Source: Mesorhizobium sp. (lineage in GTDB: Bacteria; Pseudomonadota; Alphaproteobacteria; Rhizobiales; Rhizobiaceae). Taken from it: a stretch of DNA of 64,000 bases. A program made the translations under genes and the position numbers. Under the pieces are notes generated by a model that was given only the letters and a program-made list of their open reading frames with translations, had not been told where the DNA came from and did no database searches. Each line of letters begins with the position of its first letter. Position 1 is the first letter of the stretch. Below, one piece after another: positions 51,698 to 61,774 of the stretch. The stretch lies in NCBI RefSeq assembly GCF_004963255.1, contig NZ_SUGA01000011.1:1-64000 (forward strand). Direction: 5' to 3'.

Positions 51698-53251
51698 ATG
51701 AACCCAGTCCCGACAGCGATGGCGGCGCCGCCGGCGGTGCCGTTCGTGGCGGCGAATGCGATCAGCAAATCCTACGGAGGAGCGCAGGCGCTGCGCGGCG
51801 CTTCGCTCTCCGTGCTGCCCGGCGAAGTGCATGGGCTGGTCGGCGCCAACGGCGCCGGCAAGTCGACATTGATCCGTATCCTGGCCGGCGTGACCCAGCC
51901 GGACACGGGCGAAATCGCCATCGAGGGCAGGCCGGTGGCGATCGTGTCGCCGCACGCGGCGAGCGGGCTCGGCATGAGCTTCATCCATCAGGAGCTCGCC
52001 TTTGTGCCCGATATGACGGTGCTCGAGAACATCATGCTCGGCCTGCCCAAGAAGAAGACGAGGCTCGGCCTGGTCGACTGGAGCGCGATCCAGCGCGACG
52101 TCGCGCCGATCATCGAGCGCGTCGGCATAACAGCGCCGCTCGATGCCTCGGCCAAGACCCTGTCGACGGCCGAGAACTGGCTGATCAGCATCGCCCGGGC
52201 GCTGGTGTGGAGGGCGTGCCTCATCGTCATGGACGAGCCGACCGCTTCGCTGTCGGCGGGCGAATGCCGCAAGCTCTTTTCCATCATCCGGGGGCTTTCG
52301 ACGTCGGGCGTGGCGGTGCTCTACGTATCGCACCGGCTGGATGAGATCCTCGATCTGTGCAGCCGCGTCACCGTCTTGCGCGACGGCCGATCGGTGGCGG
52401 TCCTCGGCGGCCCCGACCTGACCCGGCGCGGGCTGGTCCAGGCAATCGTCGGCGGAGCGGTGGAGCACCTGCCCAAGTCCCGCGGCGCAGCGCGCGGCGA
52501 GGTCGTGCTGTCGGTGCGGGGCCTGTGCCGCCTGCCGCGGGTGACGGAGGCGAGCTTCGATCTCCACCGCGGCGAGGTACTTGGGCTCGGCGGCCTTGTC
52601 GGCGCCGGGCGCAGCGAGCTTGCGCGTCTGCTCTACGGCGCCGACCGGCCCGACGCCGGCAGCATGACGATAGAGGGAAGGCCTTTTGCGCCGCGCACCC
52701 CGGCCGGCGCGGTGCGCGCCGGGCTCGGCCTTGTGCCGGAGGAGCGCCGTACGGAGGGGCTGCTCCTCAGCAAATCCGTCGCCTTCAATCTCAGCCTCGG
52801 CAATCTCACGCCTCTCCTCGCCAGCCCGGTCCTTCCCTTCATCAGCCTGCGCAGGCGGGCGCGGCTGGCGCAGGCGACGATCCGCGACCTGTCGATCAAG
52901 GCCGGCTCGCCGGAACAGCCGGTCGGGCGGCTTTCCGGCGGCAACCAGCAGAAGGTCGTCATCGGCCGCTGGCTGCGCTCGAAGCCGAAGGTGCTCATCC
53001 TGGACGAGCCGACGCGCGGCGTCGATGTCGGCGCTCGCGGGGAAATCCATCGGCTCATCCGCGAGCTCGCCGGACACGGCATGGCCGTGCTCGTCATCTC
53101 GTCCGAACCGGACGAACTCCCCGATCTGTGCGACCGGGTCCTGGTGATGGCGGAAGGACGGATCGTGCGCGAGCTCGCCGGCACCGACCTCACCCGCAGC
53201 GCCATCATCGAGGCAAGCTATGCCTTAACCGAGGAAAGGGTTTCCGCATGA
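51698..53251 (+). CDS. sugar ABC transporter ATP-binding protein (RbsA type)
   Basis: 517 residues with two ATPase halves. The first has GANGAGKST (49-57) and LIVMDEPTAS; its signature is weak (LSTAENWL). The second has a degenerate Walker A (GLVGAGRSEL), a full signature LSGGNQQKV and VLILDEPTRGVDVG, the usual RbsA/XylG asymmetry. The stop overlaps the permease start by four bases. It lies 19 bases after the binding-protein gene. Confidence 0.95.
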   Translation: MNPVPTAMAAPPAVPFVAANAISKSYGGAQALRGASLSVLPGEVHGLVGANGAGKSTLIRILAGVTQPDTGEIAIEGRPVAIVSPHAASGLGMSFIHQELAFVPDMTVLENIMLGLPKKKTRLGLVDWSAIQRDVAPIIERVGITAPLDASAKTLSTAENWLISIARALVWRACLIVMDEPTASLSAGECRKLFSIIRGLSTSGVAVLYVSHRLDEILDLCSRVTVLRDGRSVAVLGGPDLTRRGLVQAIVGGAVEHLPKSRGAARGEVVLSVRGLCRLPRVTEASFDLHRGEVLGLGGLVGAGRSELARLLYGADRPDAGSMTIEGRPFAPRTPAGAVRAGLGLVPEERRTEGLLLSKSVAFNLSLGNLTPLLASPVLPFISLRRRARLAQATIRDLSIKAGSPEQPVGRLSGGNQQKVVIGRWLRSKPKVLILDEPTRGVDVGARGEIHRLIRELAGHGMAVLVISSEPDELPDLCDRVLVMAEGRIVRELAGTDLTRSAIIEASYALTEERVSA

Positions 53252-54240
53252 GTGACGCCGGTTACACGCGACGCCTCTCGCCCGGCACCAGGGCCGCGCT
53301 CGGTGTTTTCGCGCGCTATGGCACGATCATCGGCCTGCTCGTGATGATCCTGGTCTTCTCGTTCCTGTCGCCGCACGCCTTTCCGACCTACAATAATTTC
53401 ATCAACGTGCTGAGCCAGGCGTCCCTCGCCATGATCATCGCCGGCGGGCTGACCATGGCCGTGATCGTCGGCGAGCTCGACCTCTCGGTCGGCTATGCCG
53501 CCAGCCTGCACGGCGTGCTCGTCACGGGGCTGATCGTGGCAAACCATCTGCCGATCCCGGTGGCGGTTCTGATCGAGCTCGCGCTGGGCGCCCTCATCGG
53601 TGTCGTCAACGGCGTGATCGTCACCAAGCTCAAGGTCAATTCGGTGATCGCCACGCTTGGCGTCGGCACCGTGCTGGTCGGCCTCTCCTTTGCCTATTCG
53701 GCCGGCGTGCCGATCGTCTCCGGCGTACCGGAATCCTTCCTGCAGCTGGCGCTGGGACGCTGGCTGTTCGGCATCCCCAACCCGATCATCTTCATGGCAC
53801 TGGTGTTCGGCGGCCTGTGGTTGCTGGTCGAGCGCACGGCGATCGGCCAGGAGATCCAGGCGGTCGGCGGCAACCCCGCCGCTGCGAGGCTCGCCGGCAT
53901 CAATGTCGACCGCATCAAGATCCTCGGCTTCGTGCTTTCCGGCATGTGCGCGGCTCTCACCGGAACCTTGCTTGCCGCCCGGCTCGGCAGCGGCACGACC
54001 AATGCCGCCGATTCCTATCTGCTGACCGCCTTCGCCGCCGTCTTCCTCGGATCGGCCACACTGCGCGACGGCGAATTCCACATATTGGGCACGCTCATCG
54101 GCACGCTCATCATCGTGCTCGGCTTCAACGGGCTCAACATCTTCGGCGCACCGACCTTCTCGCAATTCGTGTTCCAGGGCGCCATCCTGATCGTCGCGGT
54201 CGGGCTCGCCAGCCTTGGCCGCTCGCTTGCCGAAAGCTGA
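53248..54240 (+). CDS. sugar ABC transporter permease (RbsC type)
   Basis: 330 residues, about ten membrane segments. The family loops GELDLSVGYAASLHGV (about 71-86) and the EAA-like GGNPAAARLAGINVDRIK (about 207-224) are clear. ATG 53248 overlaps the ATP-binding gene. It is a single permease gene, so the channel is probably a homodimer. Confidence 0.94.
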   Translation: MSDAGYTRRLSPGTRAALGVFARYGTIIGLLVMILVFSFLSPHAFPTYNNFINVLSQASLAMIIAGGLTMAVIVGELDLSVGYAASLHGVLVTGLIVANHLPIPVAVLIELALGALIGVVNGVIVTKLKVNSVIATLGVGTVLVGLSFAYSAGVPIVSGVPESFLQLALGRWLFGIPNPIIFMALVFGGLWLLVERTAIGQEIQAVGGNPAAARLAGINVDRIKILGFVLSGMCAALTGTLLAARLGSGTTNAADSYLLTAFAAVFLGSATLRDGEFHILGTLIGTLIIVLGFNGLNIFGAPTFSQFVFQGAILIVAVGLASLGRSLAES

Positions 54241-54257
54241 ATTGGAGGAGGATACCG

Positions 54258-55094
54258 ATGACCGTTCCGCAATCCGCGAAATGGCAAGTCTTCGTGCTGG
54301 AATATGCGCGCTCCAAGGAGCAGCCCTGGGTCGATCTCATCAGCGGCATGTACAATGACGGCGTGGTCGACCTGCCCTTCTCCTTCGTGCTCGCTCGCAA
54401 CGGCGAACGCAATGTGCTGATCGATACCGGCTTCATGCAGGACGACCACAGCTTCTCGCAGAAGTTCGGCATCCCGACATGGATCTCGCCGGTGCGGATG
54501 CTGGCGGCGCTCGACATCGCGCCCGATCAGATCAGCGACATCGTGGTCACCCATGCGCATTTCGACCATATGGGCTCGATCGCCGAATTCCCGCGCGCGC
54601 ATATCCACATCCAGAAGAGCGAGTTGCTTTCCTGGTACGAGGCGATCGCGCTGCCGAAACGCTTCGCGCATCTGACCGCCATCATCGATCCCGACAATTT
54701 GCGCACCGCCCTCGAAGCCTCGATCGAGCATCGCGTGACGCTCATCGACGGCGACAAGGACAACATCCTTCCCGGCATCCATGCGCGGCTCGGCAGCGGC
54801 CACACGATCGGCCAGCAATTCGTGCTCGTCGACACCGATGCCGGTCGCCGGGTCATCTCCGGCGATTGCGTCTATTCGCGCCGCCAGTTCACCGGGCACA
54901 ATCACGACGGCGTCTATGTCCCGCTCAACAATGCGGTGGGCAGCGTCTGGGAGCAGTTGAAGACCATCGACAAGATGAATGACGAGCTTGGCGGCGACCT
55001 GTCGAAGCTTGTCGTGCTGCATGATGTCGAGCGCTGGAAGGACCATCCGGTCGTCAAGGAGGTGGAGGGCTTCAAGATCGTCCGGCTCACCTGA
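54258..55094 (+). CDS. metallo-beta-lactamase-fold lactonase-like protein
   Basis: 278 residues with the metal-binding THAHFDH (His99, His101, Asp103, His104) and further ligands in SGHTIGQQ, SGDCVYS and LHDVER. It resembles the N-acyl-homoserine lactonase family. GGAGGAGG lies just upstream and the gene is 17 bases after the permease, so it is part of the sugar operon. In this context a sugar lactone or related ester is a more likely substrate than a quorum signal; this is inference. Confidence 0.9.
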   Translation: MTVPQSAKWQVFVLEYARSKEQPWVDLISGMYNDGVVDLPFSFVLARNGERNVLIDTGFMQDDHSFSQKFGIPTWISPVRMLAALDIAPDQISDIVVTHAHFDHMGSIAEFPRAHIHIQKSELLSWYEAIALPKRFAHLTAIIDPDNLRTALEASIEHRVTLIDGDKDNILPGIHARLGSGHTIGQQFVLVDTDAGRRVISGDCVYSRRQFTGHNHDGVYVPLNNAVGSVWEQLKTIDKMNDELGGDLSKLVVLHDVERWKDHPVVKEVEGFKIVRLT

Positions 55095-55106
55095 TCACGG
55101 GTGAGA

Positions 55107-55637
<531 letters not shown>

Positions 55638-55820
55638 CGCCTGTTCCTCGCATGGCTTCCGCGCAATCCGATTGCGTTGCGCAATCGGTTCAGGTTAGGT
55701 CGACTGGTTTTATTTTGCAATTGGTTTTTGGCGCGCGCAAGAACGTTTCCAAACCGCAAGATCGGTCGAGAACATTTCAGCCCCTGGCGGCTAAGTGATG
55801 CGGCCACAGAGCAAGGAACG

Positions 55821-56699
55821 ATGAAAGCGGCGTTTCAGAACTACCATGCCCGAATGCAGCGGGCGCTGGACTACATAGACCAGCACCTCGACGGCAACCT
55901 GGACCTGGAAACGGTGAGCCGCGTCGCGGCCTTCTCCAAGTTCCATTTCCACCGGCAGTTCACGGCGACCTTCGGGTTGTCCGTGCATCGCTATGTCCAA
56001 CTCACCCGCATGAAGCGCGCCTCGTACCGGCTGGCCGACAGGGAGAGCGTCACGGACATAGCGATGGATGTCGGTTACGAAGCGCCGGACGCCTTCGCCC
56101 GCGCCTTTCGGCAACGGTTCGGACAATCGCCCTCGTCATTCCGTAAATCTCCCAACTGGGGAGCGTGGCTTATGGCCTTCGGACCGCTCGACAATGCCAG
56201 GAGAAAGCTCATGCAGATCATCTTTACCCAAGACGACGTGACGATCCGTGACGTGCCGCCCACGCCGGTGGCTATCATGGAGCATCGGGGGGACCGGGCG
56301 ACGCTCGGCGATACCATCCAGCGCTTCATCGCCTGGCGCAAGGCCGCCGGCCTGTCGCCGGAAACAAGCCCGACCTTCAACATCTTCCGTTCCGAGAGAT
56401 GTCCGGCGGTCGCGGCCGATTACAGCATGGATATTTGCGTCGGGACCGACCAGCCGATCGCGGCGGATGACAAGCAGATGAAGGCCGGCGTCATCCCCGG
56501 CGGACGCTGCGCAGTACTGCGCTACCCCGGCAACACCAACAATCTTGAGCCAGCCGGTCTCTATCTTTATCGCGACTGGCTTCCGGCCAGCGGCGAGGAA
56601 GCGCGCGACTTCCCGCTCTATTGCCAGCGACGGCTGTCCTTCGCCCCGGACAGGCCTGTGCCCGAGATCATCGTGGAGCTGTTTCTGCCGTTGAAATAG
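55821..56699 (+). CDS. AraC-family regulator with GyrI-like effector domain
   Basis: 292 residues. Two helix-turn-helix motifs (about 20-105, LDLETVSRVAAFSKFHFHRQF and VTDIAMDVGYEAPDAFARAF) come first, then a GyrI-like small-molecule-binding domain (about 138-292, ending ELFLPLK). This is the Rob/SoxS-like drug-sensing arrangement. AAGGA is about five bases upstream. It is divergent from the DHFR-like gene and probably regulates it. Confidence 0.92.
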   Translation: MKAAFQNYHARMQRALDYIDQHLDGNLDLETVSRVAAFSKFHFHRQFTATFGLSVHRYVQLTRMKRASYRLADRESVTDIAMDVGYEAPDAFARAFRQRFGQSPSSFRKSPNWGAWLMAFGPLDNARRKLMQIIFTQDDVTIRDVPPTPVAIMEHRGDRATLGDTIQRFIAWRKAAGLSPETSPTFNIFRSERCPAVAADYSMDICVGTDQPIAADDKQMKAGVIPGGRCAVLRYPGNTNNLEPAGLYLYRDWLPASGEEARDFPLYCQRRLSFAPDRPVPEIIVELFLPLK

Positions 56700-56838
56700 C
56701 GGCTTCGGATGGCAGCCTTTCGCTTCGGACCGCGAGAAGGGACAGGCTGCCACATCATCAGCGCAACGAAACCCAGATTCGCGCCAAAGAGATCGAAAAA
56801 TCGTTATCGTAGCGGCCGGTGCGGCGAAAAATGAAAAA

Positions 56839-56915
56839 TGGCGCGCCCGAAGAGATTCGAACTCCTGACCCCCAGATTCGTAGTCTGGTGCTCTATCCAG
56901 CTGAGCTACGGGCGC
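56839..56915 (-). tRNA. tRNA-Arg (anticodon ACG)
   Basis: 77 bases on the minus strand, with a seven-pair acceptor stem (GCGCCCG with CGGGCGC), D arm AGCTCAGCTGGATAGAGC, anticodon stem-loop CAGA-CTACGAA-TCTG and T loop GTTCGAATC. The 3' CCA is encoded. ACG is read as inosine-CG and decodes CGU, CGC and CGA. Confidence 0.96.
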
Positions 56916-57101
56916 GCAACAGGCCGTGTGTGACACAAGCCCCGCGATCCGGTCGAGACGGCCGGCCGCGATGTGGAGTGTTCCCTAACGACTGAATTTG
57001 CGAAAAGCAAGCCGATCCGGCAAAAGTTTTGTCACAGGTGTTTTCGTCCCTGCTGAGGCGTGTCGCGATTGCAAGCCGCCTCACCTGAATATCGGCACAC
57101 C

Positions 57102-58595
57102 TCAAGCCGGGCGGCGCAGGCCGTTGCGCGCTTGATCGAGCCGGACCGGCTGGTCGGGAATGGTGACGGCGAAGACGGTGCGGCCGCCGATCGATTCGAC
57201 CAGCTCCACCGCGCCGCCATGGGCGCGGATCAATTCATGCGCGATCGCCAGGCCAAGGCCGGTGCCGCCGCTGCGCGCCGAGCCGCGGAAGGCGGCGAAG
57301 AGATTCTCGCGCGCCTTGGGCGGCAGGCCGGGGCCGGTGTCGGTGACGGTGATGCGGCTGACGCTGCCATGGCGCTCGGCCGCGACGGCCAGCCGGCGCA
57401 CCACCGTCCTCTCCGTATCGGCGGCCATCGCCTGAATGGAGTTGCGGCACAGATTGGTGAGCACGCGGAAGAGATGGTCGGAATCGGCGTCCACCTCGAA
57501 AGCATGCTCAACGCCGTTTATGAACTCGATGCCTTCCTCGATATCGAGCAGGCCGTGTACGTCGTCGACCAGCTGGCGCAGCCGCAGACGCCGGCGCGAC
57601 GGCGCCGGCTCCTGCGTGCGGCCATAATGAAGCACGCCTTCGGAATAGGACACGGCGCGGTCGAGCGCGCGCAAAAGCTTTGGCGCGAAGGACTGCACGG
57701 TCGGGTCCTTCACCTGGCGCAGGCGGTCCGACATGAGCTGCGCGGAAGCCAGGATGTTGCGCATGTCGTGGTTGATCTTCGACACGGCAAGGCCGAGGTC
57801 GGCGAGGTGCTTCTGCTCGGCCAGCATCTTTTGCAGCCGATCCTGCATCTGCGCCAGCTCGCGCTCGGCGACGCCGATCTCGTCGGAGCGCTCCGTCGGA
57901 CAGATTATGCGCCCGGGATCGTCTGGCGCCTCGGAGAAGGACAGGATCGAGCGCGTCATGGTGCGGATCGGCCCGATCATGATCAGGTCGATCGCCGCGT
58001 AGACCAGCATGGCGGTGAACAGCGAGATCAGCAGCGAGACGACGGCGACATTGCGCGAGTATCTCAGCATGGCGTCGCGCAGGCGGTAATCCGGCATGAT
58101 CAGCTCGAATTCCTTGTCGCTGTCGCCGACCGGGCCGAAGACGCGCAGCATGCGCTTGCCGCCGAAGAACAGCGTGTCGAGCGCGCCGGTCATGCCGTTG
58201 ACCAGGCCGACATTGGCGATGTCGATATGCTCGTCGACCTGCGGCGGCATGTCGGAAACGACGAGCAGCCGAGAGACGCCGCCGTCGCGCACGGCAATCG
58301 CCTTGGCGCCGATCGCCATCAGCACGTCGTTTTGTGCGTTGTGCGACAGCGAGTTGGGCTCGCCCTGCAGGAGCACGATCGACACGGCGGCGGCGGTGCT
58401 CAACCGCTCCTTCAGCCAGTTGACCCGGTAGCTGGCGATCCAGGGCAGAAAGATCAGGATTTCGGCCAAGAGCACGAAAGCGATGGTGAGCAGAAGAAGC
58501 TTGGTCGACAGGCCGCGCGACAGCGGCACCCGGCGCGTCGGATTTGCCGCCGCCGGGGTTGCCTTTTCATCCGTGGACAGGACTTCACTCGTCAT
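57102..58595 (-). CDS. orphan sensor histidine kinase
   Basis: 497 residues. Two membrane segments (about 32-56 and 183-209) flank a periplasmic sensor region of about 125 residues, followed by a HAMP-like linker. The phospho-acceptor His276 is in KINHDMRNILAS, an H-box of the HisKA_2-like variant form. The ATPase boxes are NLCRNSIQAM (N), DTGPGLPPKAR (G1) and GGTGLGLAIAHEL (G2). No response regulator is adjacent. The tRNA lies downstream and rpmH is divergent. Confidence 0.92.
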   Translation of the reverse strand: MTSEVLSTDEKATPAAANPTRRVPLSRGLSTKLLLLTIAFVLLAEILIFLPWIASYRVNWLKERLSTAAAVSIVLLQGEPNSLSHNAQNDVLMAIGAKAIAVRDGGVSRLLVVSDMPPQVDEHIDIANVGLVNGMTGALDTLFFGGKRMLRVFGPVGDSDKEFELIMPDYRLRDAMLRYSRNVAVVSLLISLFTAMLVYAAIDLIMIGPIRTMTRSILSFSEAPDDPGRIICPTERSDEIGVAERELAQMQDRLQKMLAEQKHLADLGLAVSKINHDMRNILASAQLMSDRLRQVKDPTVQSFAPKLLRALDRAVSYSEGVLHYGRTQEPAPSRRRLRLRQLVDDVHGLLDIEEGIEFINGVEHAFEVDADSDHLFRVLTNLCRNSIQAMAADTERTVVRRLAVAAERHGSVSRITVTDTGPGLPPKARENLFAAFRGSARSGGTGLGLAIAHELIRAHGGAVELVESIGGRTVFAVTIPDQPVRLDQARNGLRRPA

Positions 58596-58700
58596 GACGC
58601 GGTCTTCACGAAGCCTTGATGGGCAAGATTATGCGATTTGCGGCTTTTTTGCCAATTTCAACCTTGGTCCAGCGAAAAAATGCCCGGAGACCACGGCGGA

Positions 58701-58729
58701 TTGACTTCCAAAAACCTTCTTTCTATAAG
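58701..58729 (+). promoter_or_regulatory. sigma-70 promoter of rpmH
   Basis: TTGACT (58701-58706) and TATAAG (58724-58729) are 17 bases apart, the best consensus promoter in the window. The predicted leader before rpmH is about 115 bases. Confidence 0.75.
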
Positions 58730-58850
58730 CCCGCTCACGCTCGGGCCATTCGTCCCGGCGCGGTTTCGATCGCGCCTAAGCCGGCCCGGCAAAGCTCCTG
58801 TTACAGAGTGACAGAATCAAGAAGGGCCGCACCCCGCGGTATTAAAACAA

Positions 58851-58985
58851 ATGAAGCGTACCTACCAACCGTCCAAGCTCGTCCGGAAGCGCCGGCATGG
58901 TTTCCGTGCCCGCATGGCCACCAAGGGTGGCCGTGGCGTCGTTGCTGCCCGCCGTAATCGCGGCCGCAAGCGGCTCAGCGCCTGA
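58851..58985 (+). CDS. rpmH: 50S ribosomal protein L34
   Basis: 44 residues, [18 protein letters not shown], the universal L34 sequence, ending KRLSA. Highly basic. rnpA follows after 16 bases. The upstream promoter at 58701 fits it. Confidence 0.98.
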   Translation: MKRTYQPSKLVRKRRHGFRARMATKGGRGVVAARRNRGRKRLSA

Positions 58986-59001
58986 ACGAAAGACGAGATC
59001 G

Positions 59002-59355
59002 TTGCCCGCAACCGGCAAGCCAAAGGGGAAAACTCCCGGGCGGCTTCTGAAACGCGCGGACTTCCTGGCTGTGCGCGGCGGCGAGAAACGCCGCGGACGG
59101 CTTTTTCTCGTTGAAGTTCTCGACCGCGGCGACGACCTTGCGCCGCGTGTCGGCTACACCGTCACCAAGAAGGTCGGCAACGCCGTGGTGCGCAACCGCG
59201 TCCGGCGGCGGCTGAGGGAAGCCGTGCGCGTTCACGCCGCCGATGACATGGCGCCCGGCAATGACTATGTCATCGTCGGGCGTGAAGACGTGCTCGCCAC
59301 TCCGTTCGGCCAGTTGAAGGCCGAGCTTTCCCGCCGGCTACGCGGCGCACGATAG
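59002..59355 (+). CDS. rnpA: ribonuclease P protein component
   Basis: 117 residues with the RNR motif [20 protein letters not shown] (about 54-73) that binds the RNase P RNA. TTG at 59002 gives [21 protein letters not shown], the expected N-terminus; earlier starts would overlap rpmH in another frame. yidC follows 14 bases after the stop. The protein cofactor acts with M1-type RNA to mature tRNA 5' ends. Confidence 0.94.
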   Translation: MPATGKPKGKTPGRLLKRADFLAVRGGEKRRGRLFLVEVLDRGDDLAPRVGYTVTKKVGNAVVRNRVRRRLREAVRVHAADDMAPGNDYVIVGREDVLATPFGQLKAELSRRLRGAR

Positions 59356-59369
59356 GCCAAGGGCTTTCG

Positions 59370-61202
59370 ATGGAAAACAACCGCAATTTCTTCATCACCA
59401 TCGCGCTGTCGGTGCTGATCCTGACGCTCTGGCAGGTGTTCTACATGAACCCGAAGATGGAGCAGCAGCGGGAGCAGGCCCGTATCGAGCAGCAGCGCGT
59501 CGAGGCGCAGAAGAAGGAAGCGGGCGGCGGCGCCAACTCCGGCGCGGCCGGAACGCCGGCCCCGGCGGCCGGCAGCGTTCCCGGCGCACCGGGTGGCGAC
59601 ACCGTAACAGCGGCCAGCCGCGACCAGGCGATCGCCGCCACCAAGCGCGTCAAGATCGACACGCCCAGCCTCCAGGGCTCGATCAACCTGACGGGCGCGC
59701 GCCTCGATGACCTGAAGCTCAAGCATTATACCGAGACGGTCGACAAGAACTCGCCCGAGATCGAGTTGCTCAACCCATCGTCGCTGCCCAACGGCTATTT
59801 CGCCGAGATCGGCTTCGTCGGCAACGATACGACCGGCGCGGTGCCGGGCGCGGATACGGTGTGGAGCGTCGAGGGCAATCCGACGCTGACGCCCTCGACG
59901 CCGGTGACGCTGACCTTCACCAACGACAAGGGCCTGACGTTCAAGCGCACCATCTCGATCGACAACGAATATATGTTCACCGTTTCCGACACGGTGCAGA
60001 ATTCGGGAACGGCCGCCATCTCGCTCTACAATTACGGGCGCGTCACCCGTTTCGACAAACCGGCCGTCGCCAGCACCTATGTGCTGCATGAGGGTCTGAT
60101 CGGCGTGACCGGCAGCGAAGGGCTGACGGAGTACAAATACGCTGCCATCGAGAAGGACAAGGAGGTCAAGCCCGGCAAATCCACCGATGGCTGGCTCGGC
60201 ATCACCGACAAATACTGGGCCGTGACGCTTATCCCGACAGAGAAGCAGCCCTTCCAGCCGAAATTCTCCTATTTCGAGTTCAAGGACGGGCCGCACAGCC
60301 ACAGCTATCAGTCCGATTTCCTGTCCGACGCGATCAGCGTCGCACCCGGCCAGTCGACGACGATCGAGTCTGAAATCTTCGCCGGCGCGAAGGAAGTCGC
60401 CAAGATCAACGCCTACGAGGCCGACCGTCACATTCGCCAGTTCAACCTGTTGATCGACTGGGGCTGGTTCTATTTCATCACCAAGCCGATGTTCTGGCTT
60501 ATCGACACGCTCTACAAATTCTTCGGCAATTTCGGCCTGGCGATCCTCGCCACGACCGTCATCGTCAAGGCTCTATTCTTCCCGCTGGCGAACAAGTCCT
60601 ACGCCTCGATGGCGAACATGAAGAAGGTGCAGCCGAAGATGGTCGAGATCCGCGAGAAATACGCGGACGACAAGATGAAGCAGCAGCAGGCGATGATGGA
60701 ACTGTACAAGACCGAGAAGATCAATCCGCTGGCCGGCTGCTGGCCGGTGGCGCTGCAGATCCCGGTCTTCTTCTCGCTCTACAAGGTGCTCTACATCACC
60801 ATCGAGATGCGGCACGCGCCCTTCTTCGGCTGGATCCACGACCTTGCGGCGCCCGATCCGACGTCGATCTTCAACCTGTTCGGCCTGCTGCCCTTCGCGG
60901 CGCCCGCCTTCCTGCCGCATATGGGCGCCTGGGCGGTGGTGATGGGCATCACCATGTTCCTGCAGATGCGCATGAACCCGGCGCCGCCGGACCCGACGCA
61001 GGCCGCGATCTTCACCTGGATGCCGGTGATCTTCACCTTCATGATGGGCTCGTTCCCGGCAGGCCTCGTCATCTACTGGGCCTGGAACAACACGCTGTCG
61101 ATCCTGCAGCAGGGCGTGATCATGAAGCGCCAGGGCGCCAAGATCGAATTGTGGGACAATCTTGCGGCGATGTTCCGCAAGAAACCATCGCCGGCTGAAT
61201 AG
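59370..61202 (+). CDS. yidC: membrane protein insertase YidC
   Basis: 610 residues. A first membrane segment (about 5-22) precedes a periplasmic domain (about 25-360) with an Ala/Gly/Pro-rich linker, then the conserved C-terminal insertase core (about 375-600), including LATTVIVKALFFPLANKSY and the QLQIPVFFSLYKVLY-like segment (ALQIPVFFSLYKV). AAGGGC is about seven bases upstream of ATG 59370. It ends the rpmH-rnpA-yidC operon, before a terminator. Confidence 0.97.
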   Translation: MENNRNFFITIALSVLILTLWQVFYMNPKMEQQREQARIEQQRVEAQKKEAGGGANSGAAGTPAPAAGSVPGAPGGDTVTAASRDQAIAATKRVKIDTPSLQGSINLTGARLDDLKLKHYTETVDKNSPEIELLNPSSLPNGYFAEIGFVGNDTTGAVPGADTVWSVEGNPTLTPSTPVTLTFTNDKGLTFKRTISIDNEYMFTVSDTVQNSGTAAISLYNYGRVTRFDKPAVASTYVLHEGLIGVTGSEGLTEYKYAAIEKDKEVKPGKSTDGWLGITDKYWAVTLIPTEKQPFQPKFSYFEFKDGPHSHSYQSDFLSDAISVAPGQSTTIESEIFAGAKEVAKINAYEADRHIRQFNLLIDWGWFYFITKPMFWLIDTLYKFFGNFGLAILATTVIVKALFFPLANKSYASMANMKKVQPKMVEIREKYADDKMKQQQAMMELYKTEKINPLAGCWPVALQIPVFFSLYKVLYITIEMRHAPFFGWIHDLAAPDPTSIFNLFGLLPFAAPAFLPHMGAWAVVMGITMFLQMRMNPAPPDPTQAAIFTWMPVIFTFMMGSFPAGLVIYWAWNNTLSILQQGVIMKRQGAKIELWDNLAAMFRKKPSPAE

Positions 61203-61225
61203 CCGGACTCCGAGCTACAAATCAA

Positions 61226-61257
61226 AACCCTGGCCTTCATCGGCCGGGGTTTTTTGT
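61226..61257 (+). terminator. rho-independent terminator after yidC
   Basis: AACCCTGGCC (61226-61235) pairs with GGCCGGGGTT (one mismatch) across a short loop, followed by TTTTTGTT. Confidence 0.85.
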
Positions 61258-61774
61258 TGGAGATACCGACGGGACAGCGCCAACCTTCGGGATTGGCCGT
61301 GGCTTACACCCCGGAGCGACGCGCGCAGACCCTGGAATCCATGCCGTTACGCTAAGGCGTTGCAACGGTTACAGAATTCTGCACCGTCACACTCCGCGGC
61401 AGAGGTCACGGAATGGATCCTCGGGTCAAGCCCGAGGATGACGACATCACGAGGGGTTCGGTCGATCTCCAACTTCGCGCCATTCGGACAAGGCGATCGC
61501 GCATGGCTTTCTGAGCTCAGATAACCAGCAAGCCTTGATCGGCCGCGTTTGCGTTGGCTTTCGCCGATAAACCCATACGTGATTGCCCTCGATCCGTCGG
61601 GGCGAGAATGATTTTCGGGAAATTATTCGGAGCTCCTGAAACTCCGCGCCTGCTCGATTCGTACGATTCCAGTCCTCCCAAAAAGGGCCGGGCGGCTTCC
61701 GGCGCAGCGACGCCGGTGTTTGGGAGGTCGTCCGGCAGGGCCGGGGTCCCGCGGGCGGCGGGATCCCGGTCCTT
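61258..61774. other. gene-free gap with remnants of rhizobial intergenic repeats
   Basis: 517 bases with no convincing gene. The short frames here (for example 61554-61796) have no ribosome site or protein-like sequence. At 61417-61439 ATCCTCGGG and CCCGAGGAT form a tight hairpin inside a longer block (about 61330-61446) with caga-ccctggaatcc and ggaatggatcc motifs, typical of rhizobial repeats. Near 61730-61770 a GC-rich hairpin lies past the stop of the emrB-like gene without a T run. Confidence 0.55.

Noticed and set aside
56839..56915. tRNA-Arg as an integration site of an island
   Set aside because: No integrase, direct repeat of the tRNA 3' end or foreign-looking genes are seen on either side.
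56136..56936. Frame whose start translates to an AQLDRAPDYESGGQEF-like sequence
   Set aside because: This is the well-known false protein produced by reading through a tRNA gene (tRNA-Arg here), followed by AraC antisense.
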